A model generated the notes under the pieces. It did no database searches, had not been told where the DNA came from, and saw nothing but the letters and a program-made list of their open reading frames with translations. This document shows positions 50,868 to 59,670 of a stretch of 64,000 nt of DNA, in pieces. Within the stretch, counting starts at the first letter, position 1. Every line of letters begins with the position of its first letter. A program made the translations under genes and the position numbers. Where the stretch lies: contig NZ_QPJD01000015.1 of NCBI RefSeq assembly GCF_003337375.1, forward strand, positions 121,955 to 185,954, written 5' to 3'. Source of the DNA: Paenibacillus prosopidis (lineage in GTDB: Bacteria > Bacillota > Bacilli > Paenibacillales > Paenibacillaceae).

Positions 50868-51773
50868 TTAATTATTTGACTTCAAAACAGTAGCTCTACT
50901 TGTATTCTGAATGTAGAGATAAAGTATAAATCCAAACGGCGTGGCGATGAAAGTGGTCCATTTGCAGGGTGACTCAAGTAAAAACCGACTATTTTTTATC
51001 ATCATGCTGCTTGATACATAGTGAATAGCTTCTCGAAATCTCTCCTTGTAAGAAGTAGCATAAGTCATTGCTATTTTTCTGAAAAAAGAGAAGCCCCGAG
51101 GATTTTTTTTATACTGCTTAATGATGTTCATACTTGAACCATCAGGCATGTATTCAACGAAACAAAGGACCTCATTCAAAATTAGCAGTGAGTATTCTTG
51201 ATCGATGAGTATGTATTTATAGGATAAAGGACAGTACTTTTCTCCCGGAAAAATAGGATACGGCGGGAATTTTCTCGTTAACTCTGAGCGATAAACAAGC
51301 TTTTTATCTCCCTTTACCTTATGCTTTGCATACAGGTCCGTTAGAGTAGAGGATTTCAAATGGTCTGGCATTAGCGTACCGATTACTTCACCGCTCGGGG
51401 CAGCGTCAAGCCCTACAATTCCCGCGTAACGGCTGCTTCCTTCCTTCCGCCAAAATGCCGTTATTTTTTCCACGGCGTCATCCGCCATGTAATCATCCGA
51501 ATCAATACAAACATTTAAGTCCGTTTCAATGAGCTCGTATGCGGTATTATGCGCGCCATGCATGCCTTTATTTTCTTGGTAATGATATCGGATCGGGAAT
51601 AGGTTTTCCTCTATCCATTCCGCTACCAACTCCCTAGTGTTGTCCGTAGAACCATCATCAATAATAAGCCAGATAAAATCTTTACAGCGCTGCCGCTTCA
51701 GACTTTCGTAGCATAAATGAAGGGTATAGGCCCGGTTATAGGCAGGCGTAAATACAGTTAACATCGGCTTCAA
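50868..51773 (-). CDS. Glycosyltransferase family 2 (GT-A), about 301 aa
   Basis: MLTVFTPAYNRAYTLHLCYE, LIIDDGSTDNT and LNVCIDSDDYMADDAVEK (metal DxD) define the GT-A domain. TTG 51773 has GGGGGG at seven-base spacing; ATG 51764 and the longer frame to 51839 are alternatives. The C-terminal hydrophobic stretch (WTTFIATPFGFILYLYIQ) may anchor it to the membrane. It overlaps or abuts the GT4 upstream. Donor unknown. Confidence 0.84.
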   Translation of the reverse strand: MKPMLTVFTPAYNRAYTLHLCYESLKRQRCKDFIWLIIDDGSTDNTRELVAEWIEENLFPIRYHYQENKGMHGAHNTAYELIETDLNVCIDSDDYMADDAVEKITAFWRKEGSSRYAGIVGLDAAPSGEVIGTLMPDHLKSSTLTDLYAKHKVKGDKKLVYRSELTRKFPPYPIFPGEKYCPLSYKYILIDQEYSLLILNEVLCFVEYMPDGSSMNIIKQYKKNPRGFSFFRKIAMTYATSYKERFREAIHYVSSSMMIKNSRFLLESPCKWTTFIATPFGFILYLYIQNTSRATVLKSNN

Positions 51774-51787
51774 TTTCTTTCCCCCCA

Positions 51788-52909
51788 TTACCTGGAACCC
51801 GCACTGGCGGCTTGACCCATATAGTACTCTGAAAGCCATTCGGCCATGGTAGCGGTATCGTAACCTTTTCTTCGCAAAGACTCTGATGTATCCTCGTGTT
51901 CATAGGTGGTTTCTAAAATAGTTTGCGCCCATATTTCGGCCGATTCCCTTAAACTGATAAACTTGATTCTTCCTGTTACGTCAGTTTCTGACGTAATGGT
52001 ATCGGAAACAATACAACGCAGTCCCGCAGCTTGTGCCTCAATCATGACTACTGGCAATCCTTCAAACAAAGAAGGAAATAGAAATATATCAATCCCTTGC
52101 AGCAGCTTTGAAACATCACTTCTTACGCCTAGAAACCTTACGTTATCCGATAGACCCAATTTCTCCACTTTTCTTTCGATTATCGGTCTCAGATGCCCCT
52201 CTCCCGCGAGTACAAGCAGAGCATTCTTATTTTTCTGATGGACTGCTTTAAACACTTCAATTAAAAAATCATGATTTTTTTGCTCATTAAATCTTCCTAT
52301 ATGCCCAATGACCAAACGATCGCCTGCAGTAAGCTCCTGTCTGATCTCTTCTCTTGCTGTTTTATTGAATGAAAAATCCCTTACATTCACTGCATTATTA
52401 AGTACAATTAACTTCCCGGAATTCATTATTTTCTTCCCAAACAACCATTGCCCTGCCTTCTTGGAGCAGGCAAAATAACTGCTTGGATTATTTTTCATTG
52501 CGAGCCTTGCATACAAACGAAACGGCAATTTAAAATCAAGCCCAAGGTCGCTTAAATGACTATGTGTAATACGGCATGGAACTCCTGCCCGCCTTGCGGC
52601 TCTAAGAATAAAGCTGCTATTTTCATTAATATGTGAATGGACTACACGATACTCGGGATGATCAGCAAAAAACTCATCGAGAAGATTGAAATATCGTCTA
52701 TAATTCCCTGGTTTAATAGGAGGCATACGATATATTTTCCCGCCTAATGCTGTGATCTCACGGTCATAATGACCTTCCTCTGTTCGATGAACCAAGAAAT
52801 CAAACTGTATTTTCCTTCGATCCATTTGACGGTAGTAATTCATGAGCATGGTTTCTAAGCCGCCGCGATTCATTATGGTTACCACTTGCAATATTCGTAC
52901 CGTTATCAA
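51788..52909 (-). CDS. epsF: Glycosyltransferase family 4, EpsF-like
   Basis: 373 residues. ILQVVTIMNRGGLETMLMNY, RQMDRRKIQFDFLVHR and RITHSHLSDLGLDF resemble B. subtilis EpsF from memory. The donor site shows IGHIGRFNEQKNHDFLIEVF, LAGEGHLRPIIERK and FPSLFEGLPVVMIEAQAAG. The start is TTG 52909 with GGGGAGG seven bases upstream, which makes a 110-base overlap with the preceding GT2 gene in another frame. ATG 52873 is a shorter alternative without a site. Confidence 0.86.
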   Translation of the reverse strand: MITVRILQVVTIMNRGGLETMLMNYYRQMDRRKIQFDFLVHRTEEGHYDREITALGGKIYRMPPIKPGNYRRYFNLLDEFFADHPEYRVVHSHINENSSFILRAARRAGVPCRITHSHLSDLGLDFKLPFRLYARLAMKNNPSSYFACSKKAGQWLFGKKIMNSGKLIVLNNAVNVRDFSFNKTAREEIRQELTAGDRLVIGHIGRFNEQKNHDFLIEVFKAVHQKNKNALLVLAGEGHLRPIIERKVEKLGLSDNVRFLGVRSDVSKLLQGIDIFLFPSLFEGLPVVMIEAQAAGLRCIVSDTITSETDVTGRIKFISLRESAEIWAQTILETTYEHEDTSESLRRKGYDTATMAEWLSEYYMGQAASAGSR

Positions 52910-53987
52910 CGTTGAGCCTCCCCGTATTCCTTTTTCTCATCCAGTTAATAGCTGTAAGCATCAAATAAATGACCAGTGAAAATCTTATTTTTGCGCAAAA
53001 GAAAAAAGCCCTCCAAACCAGAGGACAATAGCTCATTTCAAACGTTTTAAGAGACTGTCTCATTCGGTTGCTGCGCAGTAGGAGGTTTAATGATCTTAGC
53101 TTCTTTCGTATAGCTGCAGGCTTATCCTCGCTCATGATGTTAAGACCCAAGCCCAACACATTCATACAAATACGATTGTTTAATGCTGTTTTATATTCAT
53201 TAGGCAGCTGCTTTTCTGTTATAAACGATAGAATGGAGCTATAGAGCTTATCGAATTTCTCTGCCAGCATCGGATTATGCGTGGAAGTGATGGACGCTTC
53301 ATTCGCACGCCAATAATGGTAGTAAGGTCGATTTAGAAAAATAAAAGATTTTGCATAATAGAACGCATGAATGTTAAAAAGAGTATCTTCATTGCTGCCG
53401 ATAACGTTCAAATCCATGAATTTCAAATGATTATCTTTCAATAATTCAGCGCGATAAAGTTTGGACCATACCGTTCCCCATGCATCCAAATACTCTGGGT
53501 TTGCCAGTTCTTCTTTCAATGGACCGACAAGTCGCCTGAGCATTTTCGCTTGTACATCATCCCGGCGGTACGTTTGCTTATGAGGCAATTCGAATGTTTT
53601 CTCCTTTGAGTGCGTTCCGAACTCCCGAATATAGGTGCACATGACGATATCAGCGTCTTCTTGAACAACTGCCTGATACATAGCCTCATACATACTGGAA
53701 TTCACCCAATCATCCGGATCAACAAAGCCGATATATTGTCCTCTTGCCGCCTTAACGCCTTCATTTCTGGCAGCGGACACCCCGCCATTTTCCTTATTGA
53801 TGATCTTAAGCCGTGAATCCTTTTGAGCGTATTCCTCAAGTATCGATAGGCTTGAATCATTTGATCCATCATTGACAGCAATAATCTCTATGTCTGTTAA
53901 GCTTTGACCAAGCAGGCTTTCCATACATCTGTCCAAATAATGCTCCATATTAAATATAGGCACGATGATACTTACTTTGGGATTCAT
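52800..53987 (-). CDS. Glycosyltransferase family 2 (GT-A), EpsJ/EpsH-like, 395 aa
   Basis: ATG 53987 follows GGGGGAAA. The N-terminal domain has PKVSIIVPIFNMEHYLDRCM, VNDGSNDSS, NGGVSAARNEGVKAARGQYI and GFVDPDDWV. Residues 330-350 are hydrophobic (FFFCAKIRFSLVIYLMLTAI) and may associate with the membrane. The last 37 codons run inside the next gene in a different frame. The Asn/Arg/His-rich tail looks non-conserved and may be a stop-loss extension. Confidence 0.86.
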   Translation of the reverse strand: MNPKVSIIVPIFNMEHYLDRCMESLLGQSLTDIEIIAVNDGSNDSSLSILEEYAQKDSRLKIINKENGGVSAARNEGVKAARGQYIGFVDPDDWVNSSMYEAMYQAVVQEDADIVMCTYIREFGTHSKEKTFELPHKQTYRRDDVQAKMLRRLVGPLKEELANPEYLDAWGTVWSKLYRAELLKDNHLKFMDLNVIGSNEDTLFNIHAFYYAKSFIFLNRPYYHYWRANEASITSTHNPMLAEKFDKLYSSILSFITEKQLPNEYKTALNNRICMNVLGLGLNIMSEDKPAAIRKKLRSLNLLLRSNRMRQSLKTFEMSYCPLVWRAFFFCAKIRFSLVIYLMLTAINWMRKRNTGRLNVDNGTNIASGNHNESRRLRNHAHELLPSNGSKENTV

Positions 53988-55116
53988 TTGTTTCCCCCAA
54001 CATAAACGACGTATATATTTCACCAAGCTCCTGCTTCACTTGGTTCAAACCATATTTCAGTACGATTTGCTGACTGTTATTTCCCATTCGATTTCTCAGT
54101 GTAATCGACTCGCTAAGCAGCTTAAGCCGATTAGCAAATTGAGCGGTCTCTTCCGGCGCAAGTATGAAGCCATTCTCACCATCAACTACAAGCTCCGAAT
54201 GCCCCCGGTTCCGCGTTGCAACGATAGGAAGTCCACAAGCCATCGCCTCCATAATATTTACAGGCAAGCCTTCCCGGAGACTCGACGCAACGGCGACATC
54301 GCACATTGGCAGCAGCCTGTCAATATCGTTCCTGTATCCTAGAAAATGAACCATGGATGCGACTCCGAGCTCCTCAGCCAGCTCCCGGCACGGCTCAAGC
54401 AGCGGTCCTTGCCCGGCCAACAGCAGCCGCGCATGCGGTACCTGTTCCTTCATTAATGCGATTGCCTGAATTAATAGCTGGTGGTTTTTGTTTTTATTGA
54501 ACTCGGCAGCATAAAAAAGGAGAAAATCATCCGTACGAAAATCCATCTCCTGCCGCAGCCGCCATTTCTCAATTTTCTGCACCGGGTTGTAGCGGGCTGT
54601 ATTCACGCCCACGCCATGAACATGAGCAATCCTTTTCGCTTTAAAGTTTTTTGCGATTGCCAGATTGTAATCCTCATTGTTAATCGTGATAAGACAGTCC
54701 GTAAGGGATGATAGCCATTTTTCGATCGGATAATAGAGCGCCCAGTTCAGAAGGGATGCCCCTTTGCAAAAGTGGAAGCCATGCGCGGTATAGATCACCT
54801 TCGTACCGTTTCTTCTTTCAGCTTTTGCGGCCAAACGAGCGAGAACGCCACCCATTGGCGTATGGCAATGAATGATATTATAGTTCTGCTGCTTAATAAT
54901 CGCCTTCAGTTCCCGATATGCATTCAAATTGTTCAGATGAAAGGGAGACCGCTCAATGGACAAATTAAACTTCCTATCGACAAAAGGGAGATCCATCTCG
55001 CCCTTCGCGGCAATATGAACCTCCCACCCCTGCTGCTTAAACCATTCCATTACAGGCAGATGAAACGCCTTAAAATGATAATCAACGGTTGCACAGAACA
55101 ATATTTTATTAGGCAT
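53950..55116 (-). CDS. epsD: Glycosyltransferase family 4, EpsD-like
   Basis: 388 residues. NKILFCATVDYHFKAFHLPV, IIHCHTPMGGVLARLAA and KVIYTAHGFHFCKGASLLNW match EpsD-type enzymes that follow galU/epsC. The donor site shows FYAAEFNKNKNHQLLIQAIA, LAGQGPLLEPC and ASSLREGLPVNIMEAMACGL. ATG 55116 follows AGGA at eight-base spacing; ATG 55125 is also possible. It overlaps the start of the next GT2 gene by 38 bases. Confidence 0.87.
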   Translation of the reverse strand: MPNKILFCATVDYHFKAFHLPVMEWFKQQGWEVHIAAKGEMDLPFVDRKFNLSIERSPFHLNNLNAYRELKAIIKQQNYNIIHCHTPMGGVLARLAAKAERRNGTKVIYTAHGFHFCKGASLLNWALYYPIEKWLSSLTDCLITINNEDYNLAIAKNFKAKRIAHVHGVGVNTARYNPVQKIEKWRLRQEMDFRTDDFLLFYAAEFNKNKNHQLLIQAIALMKEQVPHARLLLAGQGPLLEPCRELAEELGVASMVHFLGYRNDIDRLLPMCDVAVASSLREGLPVNIMEAMACGLPIVATRNRGHSELVVDGENGFILAPEETAQFANRLKLLSESITLRNRMGNNSQQIVLKYGLNQVKQELGEIYTSFMLGETNESQSKYHRAYI

Positions 55117-55137
55117 ATGAACCATCCTATTTTAGCT

Positions 55138-56019
55138 TTATTTACGTGCAGTTTCCTTTTCCACCATTTGCGTCAGGTAGTCTAACAGCTCATAACGCAG
55201 ATCATCCCGCTGCAGGGCAAATTCAATCGTGGTTTGGATAAAGCCCATTTTTTCTCCGACATCGTGGCGTTTTCCCTCGAATTCATAGGCATATACCGCC
55301 TCGGATAAGTTCAGCGCCGCTATTGCATCCGTTAGCTGGATTTCTCCTCCGGCTCCAGGCGTTTGGCTGCCGAGCACGTCGAAGATTGCCGGACTGAGAA
55401 TGTAGCGTCCCATGATCGCCATATTAGAAGGCGCTTGGCCGCGCGCCGGCTTCTCCACGAGATGCTTAACCCTGTGGAACGACTCTTCCATAAGCGTTCC
55501 ATCAACGATACCGTAACGAGACACCTCCTCATCCGCAACACGCTGAACGCCGATGATCGATGTTTGATATTGCCCGTATTTCTCAATCATTTGCTTAATA
55601 CACGGCTTCTCTGCCGAAATAATATCGTCGCCCAGCAAAACGGCAAATGGCTCGTTTCCAATAAACTTACGTGCGCACCAGATCGCGTGCCCTAAGCCCT
55701 TTGGCTCCTTTTGACGAATATAATGAATATCCACCATGTCGGATGATTTGCGGACCTCGCTTAACAGTTCGAATTTATGCTTTGCTGTCAGTATTTGCTC
55801 AAGCTCCACGGAATTATCGAAATGGTCCTCAATCGCTCGTTTATGCTTACCGGTAACGATTATGATATCCTCGATACCCGATTCAATGGCTTCCTCCACA
55901 ATATACTGAATGGTCGGCTTATCTACGATCGGCAGCATTTCTTTCGGCATTGCTTTTGTTGCTGGTAGAAATCTTGTACCCAGACCAGCAGCTGGAATGA
56001 TCGCTTTTCTGACTTTCAT
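55138..56019 (-). CDS. galU: UTP-glucose-1-phosphate uridylyltransferase
   Basis: 293 residues. KAIIPAAGLGTRFLPATKAM then PKEMLPIVDKP is the nucleotide loop with its Lys. LLGDDIISAE, LVEKPARGQAPSNMAIMGRY and GGEIQLTDAI complete the GalU core. It supplies UDP-glucose to galE and to the EPS. ATG 56019 follows AAGGGGCG. B. subtilis eps lacks an internal galU, so its place between epsC and epsD is a feature of this locus. Confidence 0.94.
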   Translation of the reverse strand: MKVRKAIIPAAGLGTRFLPATKAMPKEMLPIVDKPTIQYIVEEAIESGIEDIIIVTGKHKRAIEDHFDNSVELEQILTAKHKFELLSEVRKSSDMVDIHYIRQKEPKGLGHAIWCARKFIGNEPFAVLLGDDIISAEKPCIKQMIEKYGQYQTSIIGVQRVADEEVSRYGIVDGTLMEESFHRVKHLVEKPARGQAPSNMAIMGRYILSPAIFDVLGSQTPGAGGEIQLTDAIAALNLSEAVYAYEFEGKRHDVGEKMGFIQTTIEFALQRDDLRYELLDYLTQMVEKETARK

Positions 56020-56043
56020 CGTTTAATCGCCCCTTCTCTGTTT

Positions 56044-57870
56044 TTACCCGGTAACCGACACGAACTTCGGTAAAACAACAACATTATTCGCCAGATCGAG
56101 CAAGCGGACTCTTAATTCCGCTTTGTTCATCCCGCTAAACTCCGCTATGATTTCTTCAATTTCGTCATAATACACTTCGAAGGATTTACCTATGTAAATT
56201 TTCGGGTAAACCTGCTGTTCATCCATTTCATTATCCTTCAGCATTTCTTCGAACAGCTTTTCACCCGGCCTGATTCCGGTATAGTGGATACCAATTTCCT
56301 CAACCGTGTAGCCTGACATTCGAATGACATTTTGAGCAAGATCCGTTATTTTTACCGGGTCGCCCATATCCAGCACGAAAATTTCTCCGCCTTTTGCAAG
56401 CGCGCCTGCTTGAATAACTAACCGCGATGCTTCCGGAATGGTCATAAAATACCGAACCATGTCGGGATGGGTAACCGTAACTGGACCGCCCTTCTCGATC
56501 TGCTTCTTAAACAGAGGAATGACGCTGCCCCGGCTTCCTAATACGTTGCCGAACCGGACAGCGACAAATTTCGTATTGCTAAGCCGGTCCATATGTTGAA
56601 TAACCATCTCGGCAATCCTCTTTGTCGCCCCCATTACACTGGTCGGATTGACTGCTTTATCCGTTGATATCATGACAAATGTTTCGACGCGGCTCATGCT
56701 TGCCGCTTTTGCGGCATTCAGCGTACCGAGTACATTATTTTTAAATGCTTCTTCAGGATTTCTTTCCATTAGCGGCACATGCTTATGAGCAGCGGCATGG
56801 TAAACGACATGAGGCCGATGTGCTTGCATGACAGCTAACATTTTATTAGCATCCTGCAGATCGGCTATTTCGGTAACAAACTCAATGTTGGTATGTCCGT
56901 ACAGCTCTCTTAGCTCCATCTCTATCGAATAGATGCTATTCTCACCATGCCCCAGCAAAATGAGCTTCTCCGGCAGAAATCTGGATATTTGCCGGCAAAC
57001 CTCAGAACCGATTGAGCCTCCAGCTCCCGTAACCAAAACCACTTTCTTGGTGACGTAGCCTGAAATACTCTCGATATCAAGCTCCACTGGCTCTCGGCCC
57101 AGTAAATCCTCGACCTGCACATCACGAAATTGGCTGACGGAAATTCTCCCTGTTGCCAAATCTTCCAACATCGGAATGATTTGGGTCTTCGCTTTTGTTT
57201 TGGCACACTCGGTAAAGATCGTATTTAGTTGTTTTTTGCTTAGCGATGGTATTGCGATGACAATATTGTCGATTTTATGCTCATCTGCAATCTTTGAAAT
57301 ACTCGCCACACCGCCAATTACCGGTATTCCTAAAATATCCAGGTTTTGCTTGTTCACATCGTCATCTATGAAGGCTGCCGGTAATAGCTCCGTATCGCTG
57401 TTAGTGAGAAGCTGTCTAGCAAGCATTGTACCGGCTGATCCCGCTCCTACGATTAACGTACGCTTACGCTGACCCGCACTTTTATTGTAGCCGCCTCGGA
57501 AAATTCTCCAGCAAAGCCTCGAACCGCCGATCAACAGCATATGAATCATCCAAGTTACAGCAAGCAGTCGGAAATACACATCCAGAACGACAATCTGCTG
57601 AATGATGGCCGCTGCAACGATTGAGAACGATACCGCCTTCGAAATAATCAGCAGCTCTCCGACACTCGCATATTCCCAGGCTTTCTTGTACAGCTTGTAA
57701 TAGAAAGAAAAGAAATGATGGCTAAGCAGCAATGTAATAGAGCTGATAACAATAGGAACGGTCACAACTTGAAACGATGCGCTTAGCAAAAACCTGCTGA
57801 AAAAAATAGCCGTTAATACGATTACTGAATCCATTAGAATCAAAAAAGATAACCTTTGTCGAAATGTCAA
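56044..57870 (-). CDS. epsC: UDP-sugar 4,6-dehydratase, EpsC/CapD family (long form)
   Basis: 608 residues. Four N-terminal membrane helices (LSFLILMDSVIVLTAIFFSR, LLAVTWMIHMLLIGGSRLCW) precede a CoA-binding-like domain (LIVGAGSAGTMLARQLL) and the SDR domain: VLVTGAGGSIGSEVCRQI, YHAAAHKHVPLMERNP, STDKAVNPTSVMGATKR. It makes the 4-keto-6-deoxy-UDP-sugar used by EpsN and EpsM. TTG 57870 has AAAGGGTGA at five-base spacing; GTG 57879 overlaps that site. Preceded by the EAR-type leader. Confidence 0.92.
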   Translation of the reverse strand: MTFRQRLSFLILMDSVIVLTAIFFSRFLLSASFQVVTVPIVISSITLLLSHHFFSFYYKLYKKAWEYASVGELLIISKAVSFSIVAAAIIQQIVVLDVYFRLLAVTWMIHMLLIGGSRLCWRIFRGGYNKSAGQRKRTLIVGAGSAGTMLARQLLTNSDTELLPAAFIDDDVNKQNLDILGIPVIGGVASISKIADEHKIDNIVIAIPSLSKKQLNTIFTECAKTKAKTQIIPMLEDLATGRISVSQFRDVQVEDLLGREPVELDIESISGYVTKKVVLVTGAGGSIGSEVCRQISRFLPEKLILLGHGENSIYSIEMELRELYGHTNIEFVTEIADLQDANKMLAVMQAHRPHVVYHAAAHKHVPLMERNPEEAFKNNVLGTLNAAKAASMSRVETFVMISTDKAVNPTSVMGATKRIAEMVIQHMDRLSNTKFVAVRFGNVLGSRGSVIPLFKKQIEKGGPVTVTHPDMVRYFMTIPEASRLVIQAGALAKGGEIFVLDMGDPVKITDLAQNVIRMSGYTVEEIGIHYTGIRPGEKLFEEMLKDNEMDEQQVYPKIYIGKSFEVYYDEIEEIIAEFSGMNKAELRVRLLDLANNVVVLPKFVSVTG

Positions 57871-57916
57871 AAAGTTCACCCTTTCCAGAAATACATCGAA
57901 TTGATTTATGACACCC

Positions 57917-58080
57917 CATTAGAGTGTTTAACTAGAAGGTCTTAGCCAAAACCTAATAGTTAAAAACTCTAATGCAGAGACTTGGGCATTCAACCCGTCC
58001 TCACGCCACACTCTTGACGACTCGCGTCTAAGGTTTATCCACCCACAGCATGGCCGAGTGCCTCCGTTGATAACGGTGAG
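57917..58080 (-). promoter_or_regulatory. EAR-type processive antitermination RNA (eps-associated RNA)
   Basis: The 303-base gap between epsB and epsC homologues holds dense structured sequence on the minus strand: GGAGGCACTCGGCCATGC, TGTGGGTGGATAAACCTTAG, GACGGGTTGAATGCCC. A long hairpin follows, with CATTAGAGTTTTTAACTA paired to TAGTTAAACACTCTAATG (57974-57917). In B. subtilis the EAR element lies at exactly this place between epsB and epsC and lets polymerase read through terminators of the long operon. Called from position and structure; the covariance model was not run. Confidence 0.7.
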
Positions 58081-58120
58081 GAGACATTACCGAGCTCGAA
58101 AACTTAATTATAGAAATATT

Positions 58121-58136
58121 GTGCTTTATAGAGAAC
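58121..58136. promoter_or_regulatory. Degenerate SinR-type operator ahead of the EAR/epsC unit
   Basis: GTGCTTTATAGAGAAC on the plus strand, so GTTCTCTATAAAGCAC on the minus strand; the GTTCTCT half-site is a perfect B. subtilis SinR motif. It overlaps TTCTCT, which lies 17 bases from TATAAT, a possible internal promoter. Confidence 0.45.
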
Positions 58137-58146
58137 ACCGGCTCAT

Positions 58147-58190
58147 AAAAAAAGCGCTATCCGATTAAAATCATCAAACGCTCTTTTTGT
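58147..58190 (-). terminator. Possible weak terminator after the epsB homologue
   Basis: AGCGTTTGAT and ATCGGATAGCGCT form an imperfect hairpin followed by seven T. It overlaps the kinase stop codon. Partial termination ahead of the EAR element would limit expression of downstream genes. Confidence 0.45.
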
Positions 58191-58848
58191 TAAGTATGAC
58201 CCCTAAAATGTTTGCTTTCGCAAACAGCAGCGCCCGCTTTGCTTCTTTAGCCAGTTCCAGCTGTGTCTTACCGCTTTTTACTAATAAGATAACCCCATCG
58301 CACTTACTGACTAACGCATTTGTTTCCGGCGCACCAAGAACAGGAGGACAATCGAGCAAAATCATATCATAATGGGAAGCCGCAGCATCCATTACGTCAA
58401 TCATCGCTTGTGAATCAAATAATTCTGTAGAATTAAATAGTCGTTGACCGCTCGGCATAATATCCAGGCCTTCGACTTCCGTATTGTATACCGCTTCGCG
58501 AAATTCGAGCTGCCGTGCCAAAACATTAGACAGCCCTGGAGACGTTTGTACATTAAATATTTGATGAAGGGTCGGATTTCTAAAATTCGCGTCGATTATA
58601 AGCACCCTATCACCGCGTTGAGCGATACACACTGCCAAATTTACAGCAGCTGTAGATTTGCCTTCCCCCTCTGAAGGAGAAGTAACAACCAGAGACCTTA
58701 CTTTATTGCCGTTAGATGCGTATTGAATATTATTTCGAATGGTCCGGTACTGCTCTGAAATAGTTCCGTGAGGATTGATATAGGCAAGCAAGCTTCTGTT
58801 GACAATAGATTTAGCCATTTTTTTCCGTTCACGAACCAATCGTTTCAC
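58174..58848 (-). CDS. epsB: Tyrosine-protein kinase (BY-kinase), EpsB/CapB-like
   Basis: 224 residues. Walker A is SPSEGEGKST (residues 57-66), Walker A' VLIIDANFR (82-90) and Walker B MILLDCPPV (162-170), as in CpsD/CapB kinases. The protein ends NKKSV, without the usual C-terminal Tyr cluster. It works with the membrane activator encoded just upstream. The start is uncertain: GTG 58848, TTG 58839 (GGGGTGA upstream) and ATG 58818 are possible. The gene overlaps the end of epsA by about 20 bases. Confidence 0.88.
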   Translation of the reverse strand: MKRLVRERKKMAKSIVNRSLLAYINPHGTISEQYRTIRNNIQYASNGNKVRSLVVTSPSEGEGKSTAAVNLAVCIAQRGDRVLIIDANFRNPTLHQIFNVQTSPGLSNVLARQLEFREAVYNTEVEGLDIMPSGQRLFNSTELFDSQAMIDVMDAAASHYDMILLDCPPVLGAPETNALVSKCDGVILLVKSGKTQLELAKEAKRALLFAKANILGVILNKKSV

Positions 58849-59572
58849 CCCGCACTATGATGCTTTTTTGCTTTTTCGACTGTCTGGCATAATCTTTTCT
58901 CTTCATCAGCGATACTTGACCCAGCATCGTCAAGCCAAGCAGCTCCTCGACCTCTCGTTCCGACTTAACCGTATCATCGAGTGAATCGAGCAGGAAGGTC
59001 AAACCCACGCTCAAAACGAGACCGACCATAAAAGCGATAAACAGGATAGTATTACTTTTCTCATTAATGGAAAATGGATTTACTTCCGCTTCCGTTAACA
59101 CTCTAACATTGCTCACACCGAGCGTTTCTGCAGCTACCTCTTTATACACTTCAACTGCGGTATTTGCGATTTCTGCCGCTAGCTTGGCATCGGTATCAAC
59201 GACACCAACAACCGTAATAAGGGAACCATCGACACTATCTATCCTAAATTGTGTCCTTAGATCTGAAGCAGAACGATTCAGTCCCAATTTCTCAGAAACT
59301 TTGTTCAGTACAATGGGCTCACGAAACATAACCCTTGCAGTCCCCATCACTTCTGGGCTTGCAGCAACAATAATTCGCGAAGAAGCCGCGTACAAAGGTG
59401 TTTCAGGCTTTGAGTTGTAAATGCCCGCGATAACGGTAAGGCAGATTGTAATCAGTATGATCATCCACAAACGCTTTCTGAGGATTGAGTATAGTGCCTT
59501 GAGGTTAATTTCTTTTACTTTTACATTTTCATTGCGTATTGCTTGATTTTCTTCCGATTGTTTTCCATCCAT
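58829..59572 (-). CDS. epsA: Wzz/CapA-type chain-length regulator and kinase activator
   Basis: 247 residues. Two membrane helices (residues 36-50 IILITICLTVIAGIY and about 176-195 ILFIAFMVGLVLSVGLTFLL) flank an extracellular domain, with a cytosolic tail (LDSLDDTVKSEREVEELLG) for kinase contact. It is the first gene of the EPS operon and controls polymer length with epsB. The N-terminal 25 residues are polar. The SinR-type promoter lies directly upstream. Confidence 0.9.
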   Translation of the reverse strand: MDGKQSEENQAIRNENVKVKEINLKALYSILRKRLWMIILITICLTVIAGIYNSKPETPLYAASSRIIVAASPEVMGTARVMFREPIVLNKVSEKLGLNRSASDLRTQFRIDSVDGSLITVVGVVDTDAKLAAEIANTAVEVYKEVAAETLGVSNVRVLTEAEVNPFSINEKSNTILFIAFMVGLVLSVGLTFLLDSLDDTVKSEREVEELLGLTMLGQVSLMKRKDYARQSKKQKSIIVRGETIGS

Positions 59573-59589
59573 TTGTACACCTACTTACT

Positions 59590-59605
59590 GTTTGTTATAA
59601 AGAAC
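59590..59605. promoter_or_regulatory. Second, degenerate SinR-type operator at the EPS promoter
   Basis: GTTTGTTATAAAGAAC. It lies about ten bases downstream of the -10, in the start of the leader, 18 bases before epsA. Confidence 0.45.
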
Positions 59606-59614
59606 ACTAACACA

Positions 59615-59643
59615 ATAGTAGTTCTTTATATAGAACATGTCAA
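59615..59643 (-). promoter_or_regulatory. EPS operon promoter with SinR-type operator as spacer
   Basis: On the minus strand TTGACA (59643-59638), a 17-base spacer and TACTAT (59620-59615). The spacer is T plus the palindrome at 59621-59636 (GTTCTTTATATAGAAC on the plus strand). A consensus -35 with an operator filling the spacer is a simple repression design. Confidence 0.75.
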
Positions 59644-59670
59644 TACACGTTTTCCTTTTTTTCTATGCCG

